NCBI RefSeq assembly: GCF_016545825.1
Contig: NC_052617.1
Coordinates: forward strand, 57,492,472-57,556,471
DNA length: 64,000 nucleotides
Reading direction: 5' to 3'
Source of the DNA: Eucalyptus grandis
Lineage: Eukaryota; Streptophyta; Magnoliopsida; Myrtales; Myrtaceae
The position numbers and the translations under genes were made by a program. The notes under the pieces are model-generated. The model was not told the DNA's origin, did not search any database, and was given only the letters and a program-made list of their open reading frames with translations. Below are positions 13,355 to 26,200 of this stretch, piece by piece. Within the stretch, counting starts at the first letter, position 1, and each line of letters starts with the position of its first letter.

Positions 13355-14440
13355 AATTTTCTTTTGTCTCGTAAAAAATTCATCAATTTTCAATCGATAT
13401 TTTCGATCGATATTCACTCAAGTGTTTTTGTGCTGTAAAAGATGACGTGTCATTTGCACATGCATGTCTATCTCTCTCCCGCCGTGCGTCATTCCATGTT
13501 GTCTCCCTTTTTGTCACTGTTTTTTATTGCCTTTCTTCCTCAATTTGATCCCAAAGAACTCCGGTGCGAAAAGAAGGAACGTATGATGGATCGAAACCTC
13601 ACAATCCAAAAGCCAATGAGCAAGCATTCAACTTGTCACACACACATGTCAAACTTGGATATCAAGCTTCACGACAGATCTTTTAAAGCGGCGAAACTCG
13701 AGGCTGCTGTGGTTGCTCAAACTTTCATGAACTTCATGGTAGTCAAGGCCCTGATTGTTTTTCGAGCCACCATAAGTCTCGAGGCTACCATGGTCGCTCA
13801 AGCTTCGAGCTCGCAGCCGCGAGTGTGCATAAGCTTCGGGCTCACAGTGACCATGGCTGCTTGAATTTTGATTTATGAAGGTCAATGTTGACGTCACGCA
13901 AGCTTCAAGCTCACAGCAGCCATGTTGCTCGATTTGAGCTCACAATTATAACTGCTCCATTGATGGTCGTGAGTGGATACAAATTTGAGCCCGCTGTTAT
14001 GGTTGGTCGAGCTTCTAACTCATGGCTGCTCGATTTGAGATGATGATGGGCCATGGCTGCTTGAGTTTCGTGCTCATAGCTCGAGCTGCCATGGATGCTG
14101 TGAGCTTGAAGCTAGCACGACGATGATGACCTCAAGCTTGGTTGCCTGAAAAGATTTTGTAACCTTAGCCACGAGCCCGAATGGTCATGGCATCCATGCG
14201 TATGGGCTTGAACAACCATGGCTGCCAAATGGATAAGATGGAAGGCATGGAAAGAAAGATAAAAAAAAAAAAACAGAGAAAAAAAAAATAAAGACGACAT
14301 GAAATGACACGTGAAGGGAGATAGAGAGATGTACGCATAGAATGCTACGTCCAATTTTAGTGGCATTACAGGAGGAAACTTAATGGGGCCAGATTGGTTA
14401 TTAATCGAAATTGGTGTTTTCTTATGAGACGAAGAAAAGT
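13355..14440. mobile_element. Candidate long-TIR (Mutator-like or fold-back) element
   Basis: About 180 bp at the left (from TTTTCTTTTGTCTCGTAA near 13357, through GACGTGTCATTT and TCTATCTCTCTCCC, to the T-rich tract near 13530) aligns in reverse complement with the right end (14250-14439, containing GGGAGATAGAGAGATG and AAATGACACGTG), at roughly 70% by eye. The interior (13680-14230) is a decayed minisatellite of GAGCTC, CATGG and AAGCTT-rich units in both orientations. Two open frames inside (13442-13864 +, 14112-14600 -) are by-products of the repeats. No transposase and no clear target duplication were found. Confidence 0.6.
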
Positions 14441-15617
14441 TGATGATTAAAAGCTGATGCTTTATTACGGGACAAGAAAAGTTCGGCTTTTGAGCCAATA
14501 AAAATACACCAAAAGTTAATATAGTGTGCATATAGGTACTTCTCGTGTGCAAACAGTTTAGAACCATAGTGTTGCGGACGATTATTATGATTAGCATCAC
14601 TATTCAAATACTCTTGGAGTTAGAATAACATGGAGTGAAAGCGAAAATATCTTTTAATAGCCAATCACGAATGTAATTCCCTATGTGTACGAGATATTTA
14701 TAGTTTATTATAGCAATTCTGTTCATTATAACAAATAATGCACAATTGTGATTACATCTTCTTAATCAAATAATGTTTGATTATACCCAATGGATTATTA
14801 TTTTAATATAAAAGTATGATTATATAAACATTAACAAAACAACTAATTAGGTGTTAAAATAATAATGACATTATGACAAACATTCTATTGAACAATGAAA
14901 TTATGGATAATTCTACATAAGAGTAAGCAATTAATCACAAACTCACTATCGTAATGAATAGTAGTACTATATAATGAAAAATTAACCTTCTCAAGATGTC
15001 ATATCACAATTTGTTTGCAATTATGATTAACCATTGTATTTATCGTATTAAGTAATTCAAATTACAGTAAACATGAATCTAACATGGGTTTAATCAGAGG
15101 GAGTCTAGAGACAGGGGACTAGCTATTGTAGCCATTACTAATAAGGGAGTGGCGTCTGCAAAAAAAAAATAAATAAATAAAAAATGCAACAATCATTTCC
15201 GAAAGACGAAATGAAATATATCGCAAGTCTTCATATGCGACCGTGAGCAAGCAGGATATGCTTCCAGCATTTCATGGCAAGGTGCCAATCCTGATGCAAA
15301 ATCTAATCCACGACAACTTCAAGAGGATCGCAAGACCTTCCCACATCAGTGGAATCCCAGAGAAAGGACGTTTAGTTACATGTACGGGATTGCCACGGAA
15401 GAGATGAGGAGGAGCTTGGGAACCAAAAGTGTGCCATTGGGATACAAGCAAAACAGCCCAGCATTCCATCCATTCAAAACTTCAATGACAACCCTAGTCT
15501 GTGACTATTATACACAACATCTATCATGCACAACGACATTTGATCACCAAAGCAATGAAAACAAATCATCGGCATCACACGAGGACATGCTTTCTGCTGA
15601 GCGTTCGGTGTAAGATA
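14441..15617. other. AT-rich spacer and 3' flank of the sHSP gene
   Basis: From 14600 to 15260 the sequence is strongly AT-rich with short homopolymers. From 15260 to 15617 it is of ordinary composition and, being just downstream of the sHSP stop codon on the minus strand, probably includes that gene's 3' UTR. Nothing else is recognised. Confidence 0.5.
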
Positions 15618-16112
15618 TTAAGCTTTGCAGCAAACAAAGCGACCAAATCCTTTAGGGGGATGATGGGTCTCGCCGTCGCCGGAGATTTCCACAGCCTTGT
15701 GCTTCAGCTGCTGCTGCTGCTGCTTGTGCTCATCTTTGGGCACGGTCAGAGTAAGCACGCCGTCCCGCATCGACGCCTTGATCTCTTCGACTTTAGCATT
15801 GTCCGGTAGACGGAACTGGCGGTAGAGGCGGGAGGCGCTCCCCCGCTCTCGGCAGTGCCACTTGCTGCCTTTCTCCGCGGCCGCGGCTTCAGCTTCCTCT
15901 TTCCTCTCCCCGCTTATAAGGACGGCTCTTCCGTCGACAAGCTCTAGCTTCAGGTCCTCCTTGGAGAAGCCAGGGAGATCGACGTGGAAGACGTGGGCGT
16001 GGGGAGTTTCCTTCCAGTCCACCTGGGGTTGGGAGCCTGATGAGGAGGAGGAGTTACGAGTGATCAGATCCGCAAAGGGATGATTGAAGAAGTCGGAGAG
16101 AAGCGTCGACAT
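15618..16112 (-). CDS. Small heat-shock protein, cytosolic class I-like
   Basis: The single exon encodes 164 residues of an alpha-crystallin-domain chaperone, which binds unfolding proteins to prevent aggregation. The domain runs from about residue 30 to 140: [18 protein letters not shown] is the class I consensus start, a [20 protein letters not shown] block follows, and the family signature appears in [13 protein letters not shown] tripeptide near the C terminus fits the I/V-x-I oligomerisation motif. The N-terminal arm is short and lacks the usual class I MSLIPS-type start, a run of five Gln follows VPKDEHK, and the protein ends RFVCCKA, so it is a divergent member. It has no organelle targeting signal. 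It is tail-to-tail with FGT1 and divergent from NUA. Heat-shock elements lie next to its TATA box. Confidence 0.92.
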   Translation of the reverse strand: MSTLLSDFFNHPFADLITRNSSSSSGSQPQVDWKETPHAHVFHVDLPGFSKEDLKLELVDGRAVLISGERKEEAEAAAAEKGSKWHCRERGSASRLYRQFRLPDNAKVEEIKASMRDGVLTLTVPKDEHKQQQQQLKHKAVEISGDGETHHPPKGFGRFVCCKA

Positions 16113-16220
16113 GATTTTGAGGTTGGGAGGCGGTTGGGAGGCGGGGGGAAAGCAAAGCGAAGAGTAGAGTAGGAACTGGCAGATGCTATTGTGGAAGGTG
16201 CAGTGGGGAGGGAGGAGGGA

Positions 16221-16321
16221 GTTATATAAGAGTGGTGGGATTCCTGAAGGACCTGGAGCGCCGTGGGAAAGTCAAAAATGCGGGAGAAGCGTCTAGGAGG
16301 AACTATAAGTCTTTCTAGAAG
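16221..16321 (-). promoter_or_regulatory. Heat-shock promoter: TATA box and HSEs of the sHSP gene
   Basis: On the minus strand a TATATAA box lies at 16222-16229, about 110 bp upstream of the sHSP ATG. Immediately upstream are TTCnnGAA heat-shock elements at 16251-16258 (TTCCTGAA) and 16313-16320 (TTCTAGAA), with further isolated GAA/TTC half-sites between. This is the arrangement expected for a heat-shock-factor-driven gene. Confidence 0.75.
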
Positions 16322-17275
16322 TCTATATATTTTTCTTTAAGTCTTTAGTCTTCGAGTGGTGCTGTTGCTGTGCTGTGCCTATGGGGACCTCACTTTCGTT
16401 TGATCCAAAATCCATTTTACAGTGGGGCTTAAAAATCCGAGATACGAGTTAAAGAGGAATGTCCGGATACTCTCCTAGTCAAAGCCAAAGGTCGCTTGGC
16501 ATTCATAAATTATGCAGTAGCAGCCCGCTTCCGTTCCATTTCTGGTGCTGACTTTCGGGGCGTGTTTAATAAAATTTCTATTTATGATAATAATTTCTGT
16601 TTAACAATAGTCCATTTCACATATGAGTTTTTTTTTAGTATTCGAGTGCTTTTAGTAACCACACGAAATTATTATTTTTGTAATAAAAAAAAAAAACAGG
16701 AATGTATTTTATATGATCCTCAAATTTTTTTATAACACATAATTTCTTTTAATTTTTTTAACAATTTTATGAGATTTTTCTAGTTTTGTATCTTTTCTTC
16801 TTCCTATTCTAGTCGGTCGCCTTGGCCAAGCATGAAAACCGATAAAGCTTACGGTGGTTAGGCATTGGCCATTACAAGACTCGGTGAAGAAGAAAAGAGA
16901 AAAATAACTTATTTTAAAAATTATTTTCAGAAATAAAGAAGTAATCTTTTTTCTATTTCTTTTTTATTTATTTCAATCTAGAGAACAGAAAAATTAGCTT
17001 TATTTTTTTCTGCTTTAGGAAACAAAAGAGGAAATATTGAGAAATGGAGACGTTGCGAAACACGCCTCAATCGTAGCCGACCCAAAGAGCCCATTTAGGA
17101 AATAGGGCTTTGCCTGTTTCTGTCCCGGAAAAAAGCCCAAAAGCGCTTTAAATTCCCCCCTCCTTTCCTCCTCCTCCTACTCCAAATAAAACCGGCGGAC
17201 CGGCGTGCCTCTGCTGCTCCCGAACCCGATTGATCTCTCGCCGTCGCTCCACCTCCTCCTCCGTCGACGGCGGCG
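16322..17275. other. Divergent sHSP/NUA intergenic region and NUA 5' UTR
   Basis: The centre (16550-17050) is AT-rich with poly-A/T tracts. From about 17090 the sequence becomes C/T-rich and leads into the NUA start codon, consistent with a housekeeping promoter and 5' UTR without an obvious TATA box. No further gene is supported. Confidence 0.5.
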
Positions 17276-20200
17276 ATGCCGCTGTTCATCTCCGATGACG
17301 AGCTGTCGCGGTGCTCCAACGATGGGGCGCTGGTGGCGGAGAAAGCCGACGCCTTCATCCGGAACCTGCAGAGGGAGCTGGAGTCCGTCAGGGCGCAGCA
17401 GGACGCGTCCGCCATCACGGCGGAGCAGACGTGCTCCCTCCTGGAGCAGAAGTACCTCTCCCTCTCCTCCGACTTCGCCGACCTCCAGTCCAATTCCCTC
17501 CACCTCCAGTCCTCCCTCGATCGCCACCTCTCCGACCTCGCCGACCTCCAGTCCCAGAAGCACCACCTCCACCTCCGATGCGTACGTACCCCCACCCTTG
17601 TCCCCTTGCCCCCCCTCGATTTTCCCTTTTTTTTGATTGTTAAGAACTGTGGTTTCCGATCGGTTTGTGCGCAGATGGAAAAGGATGGCGAGATAGAGAG
17701 GCTGGCCACCGAGGTCTCCGAGCTTCACAAGTCGAAGAGGCAGCTCATGGAGTTGGTGGAGCACAAGGGCCTCGAGCTCTCCGAGAAGAACGCCACCATC
17801 AAGTCTTACCTCGATAAGATCGTATTCCTTCTCTCCCTCCCTTTCCTGCTCCTCCTCTTATAATCAAACGCTATTGTTTTATCGCATCGTTTTTCTTCGG
17901 AATTCGCTCCACAGTTTAGGGACCGATGAGGAGTCTTTGAAATGATGGTTGCTTTGTTCTCTTACGTGATAACCCTTTTGCAGGTGAGCTTGACAGAGAA
18001 TGCTTCTCAGAAAGAGGCACTTCTCAGTGAAATTGAAGCGGAATTAACAAGGAGCCAGGCTGCCTGTTCTCGGCTCTCTCAGGTTTCTTATTTGCTCCTT
18101 TTCTGTTCTAGACCTTCTTTAGACTGTTTTCTCCGTCTCCTACGTTGATTGTGTTTGTATGACTCTTTTGCTGGTTGCCCTGTAGAAGTTTTAGTATGTG
18201 CGGACCTCTGTGACGTTGGACGACATAACCTACTTCTATTTTATCATCATTAATGAACAAGACTCGTTCTATATTGTCACTTGGAATTATATCTATGACC
18301 TTTTATCCTTTGTTCATTTTGCCTTTCTCAATTTGATGCCTTGGTTCGATGTGGGAGATACTGGTTTTAATGCTATGATTTTGTATCTTAGGAAAAAGAG
18401 CTGATCGAGCGACATAATGTGTGGCTTAATGATGAGTTGAAGGCCAAAGTTGACAGTGCCACTGAGTTGCGCAGAGTCCACGCCGATCTCGAATCAGATC
18501 TGTCTGCTAAGCTTGCGGATGTAAGTGTTTAAACTTGCAAGAACTTGTCTTCATCCTAGTCGGTATAGAATGTAGATTTCTGGTTGACCTTTTCGTCCTT
18601 TGCAGGTAGACAGACAATTAGCCAATTCCTCTTCTTCTTTAAATTGGAACAAGGAAAGAGTGAGGGAGCTAGAAACGAAACTAGTAGCCATGCAAGAGGT
18701 ATGATGATGCTAATTTTTATATTTTATTTTTCTGTGATTGTATTTGATTTCTAGGTTACATGTGCAAACAAGTTATAATAATGGTTTGTTCAACTGAAAA
18801 GGAGCTATGCTCGACTAAAGATTCTGCAGCAGCCAATGAGGAGCGATTTCAAGCAGAAATCTCTACTGTAAGTGATAAAAAAGAAAATTATTTGCCTCTT
18901 TGTAACATGAACTTAATTATTCTACATTTGCTAAATTTGATAATCTTGCAAATATAAATTAGCAAACTCTTAATGGCATAATCCCCTGCATAGACATATG
19001 GTGCATTGCCATGGAAATGATGCTGGCAAAGGAATATTGCACAGTCAATTAGAAGTTTAGCAATTCCGTATCATCAAACTCTGTATTACTTGGGAAAGAA
19101 GTAGATTATTTTCCATTGTTGGCGAAGAATTTTGAGGGGCTCCGGCCTCTAATCTATGCAGGGGGTGTTTGATGATTCCAATGATTGAAGCCTTTTGTGC
19201 TTAAGCATCGGGTCAAATTTGGAGCCTTATAGGTTTTTATTCTCTGTTTGCAAAATTCTCTTTATATGGTAGGCCATATCTTTAGATTAAAGATTTGTGT
19301 CACTCTCTGAGGTTCCTAACTTAAAAGTCTCTGTTGCGAGTCAATTTCAATCACTTCACAACTCTATGTGCTCTTCTCTGTCTCTGTGCTTTCAATCCAT
19401 CGAATGAACCATGTCTACAAAATGCCGGGAACCCAAGTTGTATTTCTAATACCATTCCGATCATTTTGAGAAGTGTTCTATAATGAGTATCATTGTACAC
19501 TTTTTCTTTTCTTTCTTAAATATTTTTCATTAAACCTTTCGTGATTGTTGCTAACAAATGCTTCTTATATGCCTCTCCTTGTGTAGGTGAATAGACTTGT
19601 TGAATTGTATAAAGAAAGTAGCGAAGAATGGTCCAGAAAGGCTGGCGAGCTTGAGGGTGTTATTAAAGCTTTAGAAGTGAGGTTTTAGCGGGTACCTAAT
19701 GTTTCAAAACTTGATTGTTCAATTTTTAATTTCCTTTTCCCCCAACATTGACAGACACATTTAACTCAAGTGGAAAATAACAACAAAGAAAAACTCGAAG
19801 AGGAGTTATCCACCAGAAGGCAACTAGAGAAGGTGTTCTATTCTGTCTCTTCTTTTTAAGAGCAGCTTAACTTGATAATTGTTCCTTGTATCTGGTTGTC
19901 ATTATTCATTAGCGAATTTAAAGAATTTCATGTTTATGTTTTTGTTTCATTTTAGGTTGTAGAACTTTGATCATGGATGAAAAGATGTCAGTGGTAATTA
20001 GTTATTTCATATCTTTTGATTGAATCAACTCCTAGTAATACTTCCGTGTGTTTGCTACCATTTGTGAGGCTGAATAATTACTATGCATCTGGGTATATTG
20101 ATCAATTTGCTAATTAATGTAGTTTGTGAGGTGGCAACCCCATTTAACTTATCGGTGATTATAGTACTGAGGCAAACCTTGGGTCCTAATTGAATTATTT

Positions 20201-23200
20201 ATAATAGTTAGTCATTTCATTATGATTTATTGGCTTTTTTTTTTCTTTTCTTTTCACTCTTTTCTATAGGAAGCTGAAGATCTGAAGGCGAAACTGGAAA
20301 AATGTGAAGCTGAAATGGAATCTCTGAGGAAAAATAATGAGTCAAATCTTCTTCCTCTTAGTAGTTTCAGTTTAGAAAGGTGCGTCACATCATCTATGAG
20401 GTCTTTTGGTTTGTTGTACCATCGTGTAACTTATCATAATGGCATGTTTTCCATGGTCATGATCTGTATATTCACCATGAAGTATTGAGATCCCTGCTGG
20501 AAAGTCTTATCTCATCTTCCAGAAGATTTCAACAATCTTTTCTACTTCCAAATTATATTGTACTCTCTGAACTTTTTCTGACATGCCTTGTGGTGAGAGC
20601 TAGGATTCCAGATGGGTTTTAATAGAAACCTTCTGCTCTGATCTATTTCTATATGTTTGTTTGATGCCATTTGCTTTCATTGAATTGTCAATATCGTTAG
20701 CCATCGCCTCATGTTATTTTGATCAATTTATATGCTTCTAGTTTAGGTTTGAAAAACGTGGCTTATGCTTATATTCTGTTATGCAGTTGGAAGGGTTCTT
20801 CTGATCCTTACGGCATGGTTCAGGATGATCGGGCAATTGTCCCTAGGGTACCAATAGGTGTATCAGGGACAGCATTAGCTGCTTCCCTTCTGCGTGATGG
20901 TTGGAGTGTAAGTTTCTTAATCTGTATTTTCTTAAATATGTATGCCTTTATTTGCAAGAATTTCTTATTTATGTGCTTTGTACAGCTTGCAAAGATGTAT
21001 GCAAAGTACCAAGAGGCAGTTGATGCGATGAGACACGAGCAGATGGGAAGAAAAGAAGCTGAAGCTGTATTACAAAGGGTAGGCTTGCTTCATCACTTCA
21101 CTTGAAAAAATGTCACTGGAATATATCACGACATGTCTCTGCTTGTTATTGACTCAGTTAATAATCTGTTTCTTAATATTACTTATGATGTTCAATGTAT
21201 AGCAAAGGGCATATTGTATAGGTTGGATGCGTGGGGCAGTTTAGTTTGTGCAATCAATAAAAGATCATGGCATGTATATCTGAAAAACTGATTGCTGTGC
21301 ATTCAGTGCTACATTTACATTTATGTTGGCTTGCATGACTTCTCTCTGCGCTCAATGGATATGACAAGGAGGTTTTTGCTTTACTCTCGCTGTTTCAGGT
21401 TTTATATGAAATAGAGGAGAAAGCTGAAGCTATTTTGGATGAAAGAGGTTTGTTCTAATAGTTAAATGTAATTTGCCATCGTGCACCATGATTCTTGTCT
21501 TTGGTTTACTTCTATTGAATTTCCAGAAACTTGGTGTATTGGCTTGTTTTTTCTTTCGAAGTATGTTATATTGACATCCATCCATCTCACAATTGTGAAA
21601 TATTGGTGTTTCCATACTTGAATGTCTCAAAAAGAAAAAATTGATATTAAATTAAAAGGAGTGCGAGATATTGTTTAAATTTTTCAATAACAGGTATCTT
21701 AAATATGCTTTGGAATAATGGTATTAGTTAAAAAAAATTGAAAGTATAAAAAAATCTCAAGAATGCCAATAGATGATTAAAAGTATTAATAGTGTGTTGA
21801 TGCATCCTGATGGATACTCTGAATGTTGATCGGTATTGTCTTGATCACTTCACAAACTTAGGCAGAATTGCCGCCTTCTTTTTTTTCCTTCTTCAATGAG
21901 TCTAAACACATTCCCCATTTATCTTATAATTTTTAAATAAGCAACACCTGTTGAATATTAACAACATGGCATTTTAGTTTACAGTACCAAATGTAGCTAG
22001 GTTGAGGCGATGTAGATCTCTTATTTATTGATCTCATCTTTCTTGGTGAAATAACATTTAAGCACATATTTTTTCCTTTATAACATTTGCTGAAATAATA
22101 GGTAAATTTCTTCTGTTGAATTTCGATTCATTTCTATCATTTTAAGATATTCATTTGTCTGTAAATATTTGCTAACTAAAATATACTATATTGGAGAATT
22201 TCTTAAAGACCTATCGAAAATCCATATGCGCTATCATGTCATAGGTGATTGTTTTCTTCAATAAGATATTTGTGTTAATGAGTGATTTATTTTTAATTTG
22301 CTAATGTTCATATTATAGAACATGCACAATCAACCTTATATTTACATAAATATTTCAAAATGAAGTCTATATATTTATATTCATGAGCAATTAGTTTAAA
22401 ACATTTACTACGAAATTGTCTGCGGCCATGGGATATCTTATCATGGATTATAACTTTATTTTATTTAATTATATATCAATATTATAAAAGCGAATCTTCA
22501 TATGCATAAGTATTCAAATAAAATATCTATATACATGAACCTTACATGCACAAGAATTATAGATTTTCTAAATTGGCCATAAAAAAAAAATTGCTGGGTA
22601 AAACGTGGCTAAACCTCTCGCGAGCTTTCTTCTTACGCAGTATTGTTGTCTTGCAGCTGAACATGAGAGGATGGTTGAGGCATACTCCATGATCAACCAA
22701 AGGTTACAGCAGGCCACATCTGAACAGTTGAACCTAGAGAGAGCTATTGGGGAGTTAAAGGTTAGCAGTTTAACATGCTTGCTTAGCGTGTCTTTAGTTC
22801 ATAATTTTATACTGGTGTTCATGCGTGATTCTCAGGCTGATCTGAAGAAGCGTGAACGGGAATATGTGCTTGCTCAGCATGAGGTTGTTGACCTTCAAAA
22901 GCAGGTATTTTGAAGAGCTTCTCGCTGATGGTTTTAATTGCATGTGTTCTCTACAGCTTTTTCCTTGTTGAGAGGGAGGGAAGGAAAGGGCCAGGAAGGA
23001 CAAAGAGCGTGCATGTGTGTGTTGCCTTTTTAACTTTCTTATAGGCTAGTGTTATCTGTTGTTTCTGAGGTACTGTTATTGTCCCTCAAAGACATCATTT
23101 TTTTTTTTTTTTAACCTTGAAGTCATTTAGGATGAAAGCCTAGTCGAATATTGGAGTGCAAGAATGTACTAGGTGTTGCATTTGTGGCTGAACATAGTGT

Positions 23201-26200
23201 AGTTGCAAAAATTTAGCTATAATAAATGCATCTTCTAGATTATGTTATTAAATTTTCTGAGTGTTGGTCCATATCTTAGATATCTGCTATGAAATCGGAT
23301 GGGATTGATTGAAGCATCTTTGTGTTTTGACTCTCTTTTCTTTTCTTTTTCCTTTTTTACTGGGGGTGGATGGAATGGGTGTTGGATTTGTGATGTTCAG
23401 GTTACAGTCCTTTTGAAGGAATGCCGTGATATACAATTACGTTATGGATCCAGTCTGCATAATTATTCTGATGATAAGGGAACTGATGGTGCAGTGGAGA
23501 TGATTGCTGAATATGACACTGAGAAAGTTATTTCAGATCGGCTTGTGAGTTCCTTGGATTTTTTCATGATCGATAAACTATTAAAGCGAGTACTAAGATT
23601 TTTCATCAGAACTTCTGATGCCTTTTCCTTTGCTACATGATTGTTGACAGTTGACCTTCAAGGATATAAATGGATTGGTTGAGCAGAATGTTCAGCTTAG
23701 AACCCTTGTTCGCAGCCTGTCTGATCAGATAGAGAATAAAGAGTTGGAATTTAAGGTATCAATGTGGTTGTGGTTGTTCCCTGTTCACCTCGTCGATATT
23801 ATGTGGCGATTGCTTTATTGGCTTAGGAGTATCAATTTGTTCATTGTAGGACAAGTTAGAAATGGAGCTCAAAAAGCAAACTGAGGAAGCTGCTTCTAAG
23901 GTTGCGGCTGTTTTACGTAGAGCGGAGGAGCAAACTGTTATGATTGAGTCATTGCACACCTCAGTATGTTCTTTGTTATTTCTGTAGTTTGCTTTTCTCC
24001 TCCTTTGTATATTAGACATGTATAAATTAATAATCATGATCCTTATCCATTTTGGGACAGGTTTCAATGTACAAAAGGCTATATGAAGAGGAGCAAAAAC
24101 ATAATTCATCCAATGCCCACACCACTGTTGCAGTTGCAGGTTGTTCTTTTTGTTGCTTTACATGCAGGACCATCTGCTATGCGCCTTATTTGTTTAAGAT
24201 ATGCCTTGGAGTATGGTTTGTTTACTTTTCGGGCTGCTATCTATGGAGATGGATTGGCATTGATAATGTGATAGTTGATTCTGACCTGTGGAGTACTTTA
24301 GTAGGATAAGCCTGATAGTACTTTCCTAGATCCTTAAGGTTTGCTTCTTTTTAAGCATTAGTGTAGTCCCTCCAGGATCTATGGAATTTTATTGGCAAAC
24401 AGTGTTGTTGAGCAACGAGTCATGATATCCAGGATCGAGAATAAAGTCATCAACATCTCTTTCAGTCAGAAACCTATGTTAACAGCCTTCTCAACTCAGA
24501 TCTACCTCTAAGTAAGGGGAAAAGGAAAAAAAGGGAAGAGTTTTTTTCTTTTTTTTTTTTTTTTTTTTGGGGGGGGGGGTGGTGAGGGGGAAAGGTGAAG
24601 GGGTGGTGGGAGTTGGTGTGGACAGAGGGAGGGTCTGTGGGTTGTTATAATTGATCTAAAAAAAGGAAGGAAGGGGTTGGGGGTGAGAGAGAGAGAGAGA
24701 GTCTGCAGGTTGCATAGTTAATCTGAAAATATATTTTATTCAATTTCCGATTGTGCTTTTGTGGTTAATTCGAGCAGTCTACTAAGTTTAACTTGCTACG
24801 AGTGATGCGAAACTTTTTTGTTGAGAGGCCAAAATGGGTTAAATGTGAAAACCTAGAATTGGTTAAAGGAGGGTGTAACTCTTGTGCCTTACTCATTGTA
24901 TGTGAATCATCAGTTTTGTCATACTTGGTAATTGTGCATTCTCATTTATAAATTCATTGCTCCCTCTGTTGATATCAACAGGTTTTGGGGCTTCTTTTTT
25001 GTATAAATAAAATTCTCTTGTCTCTTCTTTTTCCTCTTTGCAATCGTAATGTAGGGTTCACCTCATTACGAGCAATGTTATTTTATCAGTTGGTATAATT
25101 AAAATTCTCTTGGCTCTTCTTTATCCTCTTTGCAATTGTAAAGTAGGGTTCACCTCATTACCAGCAATGTTATTTTATCGGTTTGTTTTCTTTGTGGTCC
25201 TGCTCTATGCTTCTGTACATACTTATGACTTTTTTATTGCAGAAGAGGGAAGGTCGGGCTTCCAGTTGCTTATTGAGGGTTCTCAGGTATAACTAAGCCT
25301 GATGTTTTGATATCTAATAGTTGCATTTTCTCTGTATTGCTTTATGATGTTCGGATGTCCAAACTATAGGAAGCTGCTAAAAAGGCACAAGAACATGCTG
25401 TGGAACGAGTGAGATGTCTTGAAGAAGAGTTGGCAAAGTCTAGGTAATCTTTTCTTTGGTAGCTGTTCCAAGCCAACTTTCTAGGAAAGGCCAGACTTCT
25501 GTGGGTCCTTTTCCCCCCTATTCTCTTCGCAGTGTAACTTGGTTGAAGTGGATGGAGGTTGTTATTGTTGGATGAACATCGCCATGCGTTTGGGTTTGAT
25601 GGGCTGTTATATCTTCATAGAGATGCCATCCTTTCTGCTACCAGTTTCATTGTCCTACCTGAGTGCATGTTCATATTTTCAGGAGCAAGATTATATTATT
25701 GCAGTCAGAGCGGGACAAGATGGCCCTGGAAGCAGATTTTACGAGGGAGAAACTTGATAGGCTGATGAATGAATCCGAACACAAGGTAATATATGTCCTC
25801 CAAATTTTTGTTTTAAGTCTTTGTGCACATGATCTGAAGTTACTTCTATTACTGCAGAGAGTTTCAGTCAAATGACACGCTAGTTTCACGGTAGCTGCTC
25901 CCCTCGTGGGCAGGCATATTTTATCCCTTCTGTATAGACGATACTGTCTTACAGAGTCCTTCTCTACGAAGTATTCTGAAGATTTAATCATTGTTTAGTT
26001 TAGCTCTATGAAGACGTGTACATGTGTTTATCGTTCTCCTAGAAATGTACCACCTTGAGGCATAAATATGATTTGCAGCATATTTATTATTACTCAGTTT
26101 ACGTGAATTGTGCTTTCTGTAATCTAATTTGCTAATGATGTAACAATTTTAGAGAGAGGAAATTAATGGAGTTCTAGCAAGAAATGTGGAGTTTTCTCAG

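Noticed and set aside
13442..14600. Open frames of 140 and 162 codons
   Set aside because: They follow the repeated units and inverted ends of the candidate transposon and do not resemble any transposase.
17095..17764. Long minus-strand frames (204 and 195 codons) over NUA exon 1
   Set aside because: The GC-rich first exon lacks stop codons in several frames; the plus-strand frame matches the NUA N terminus.
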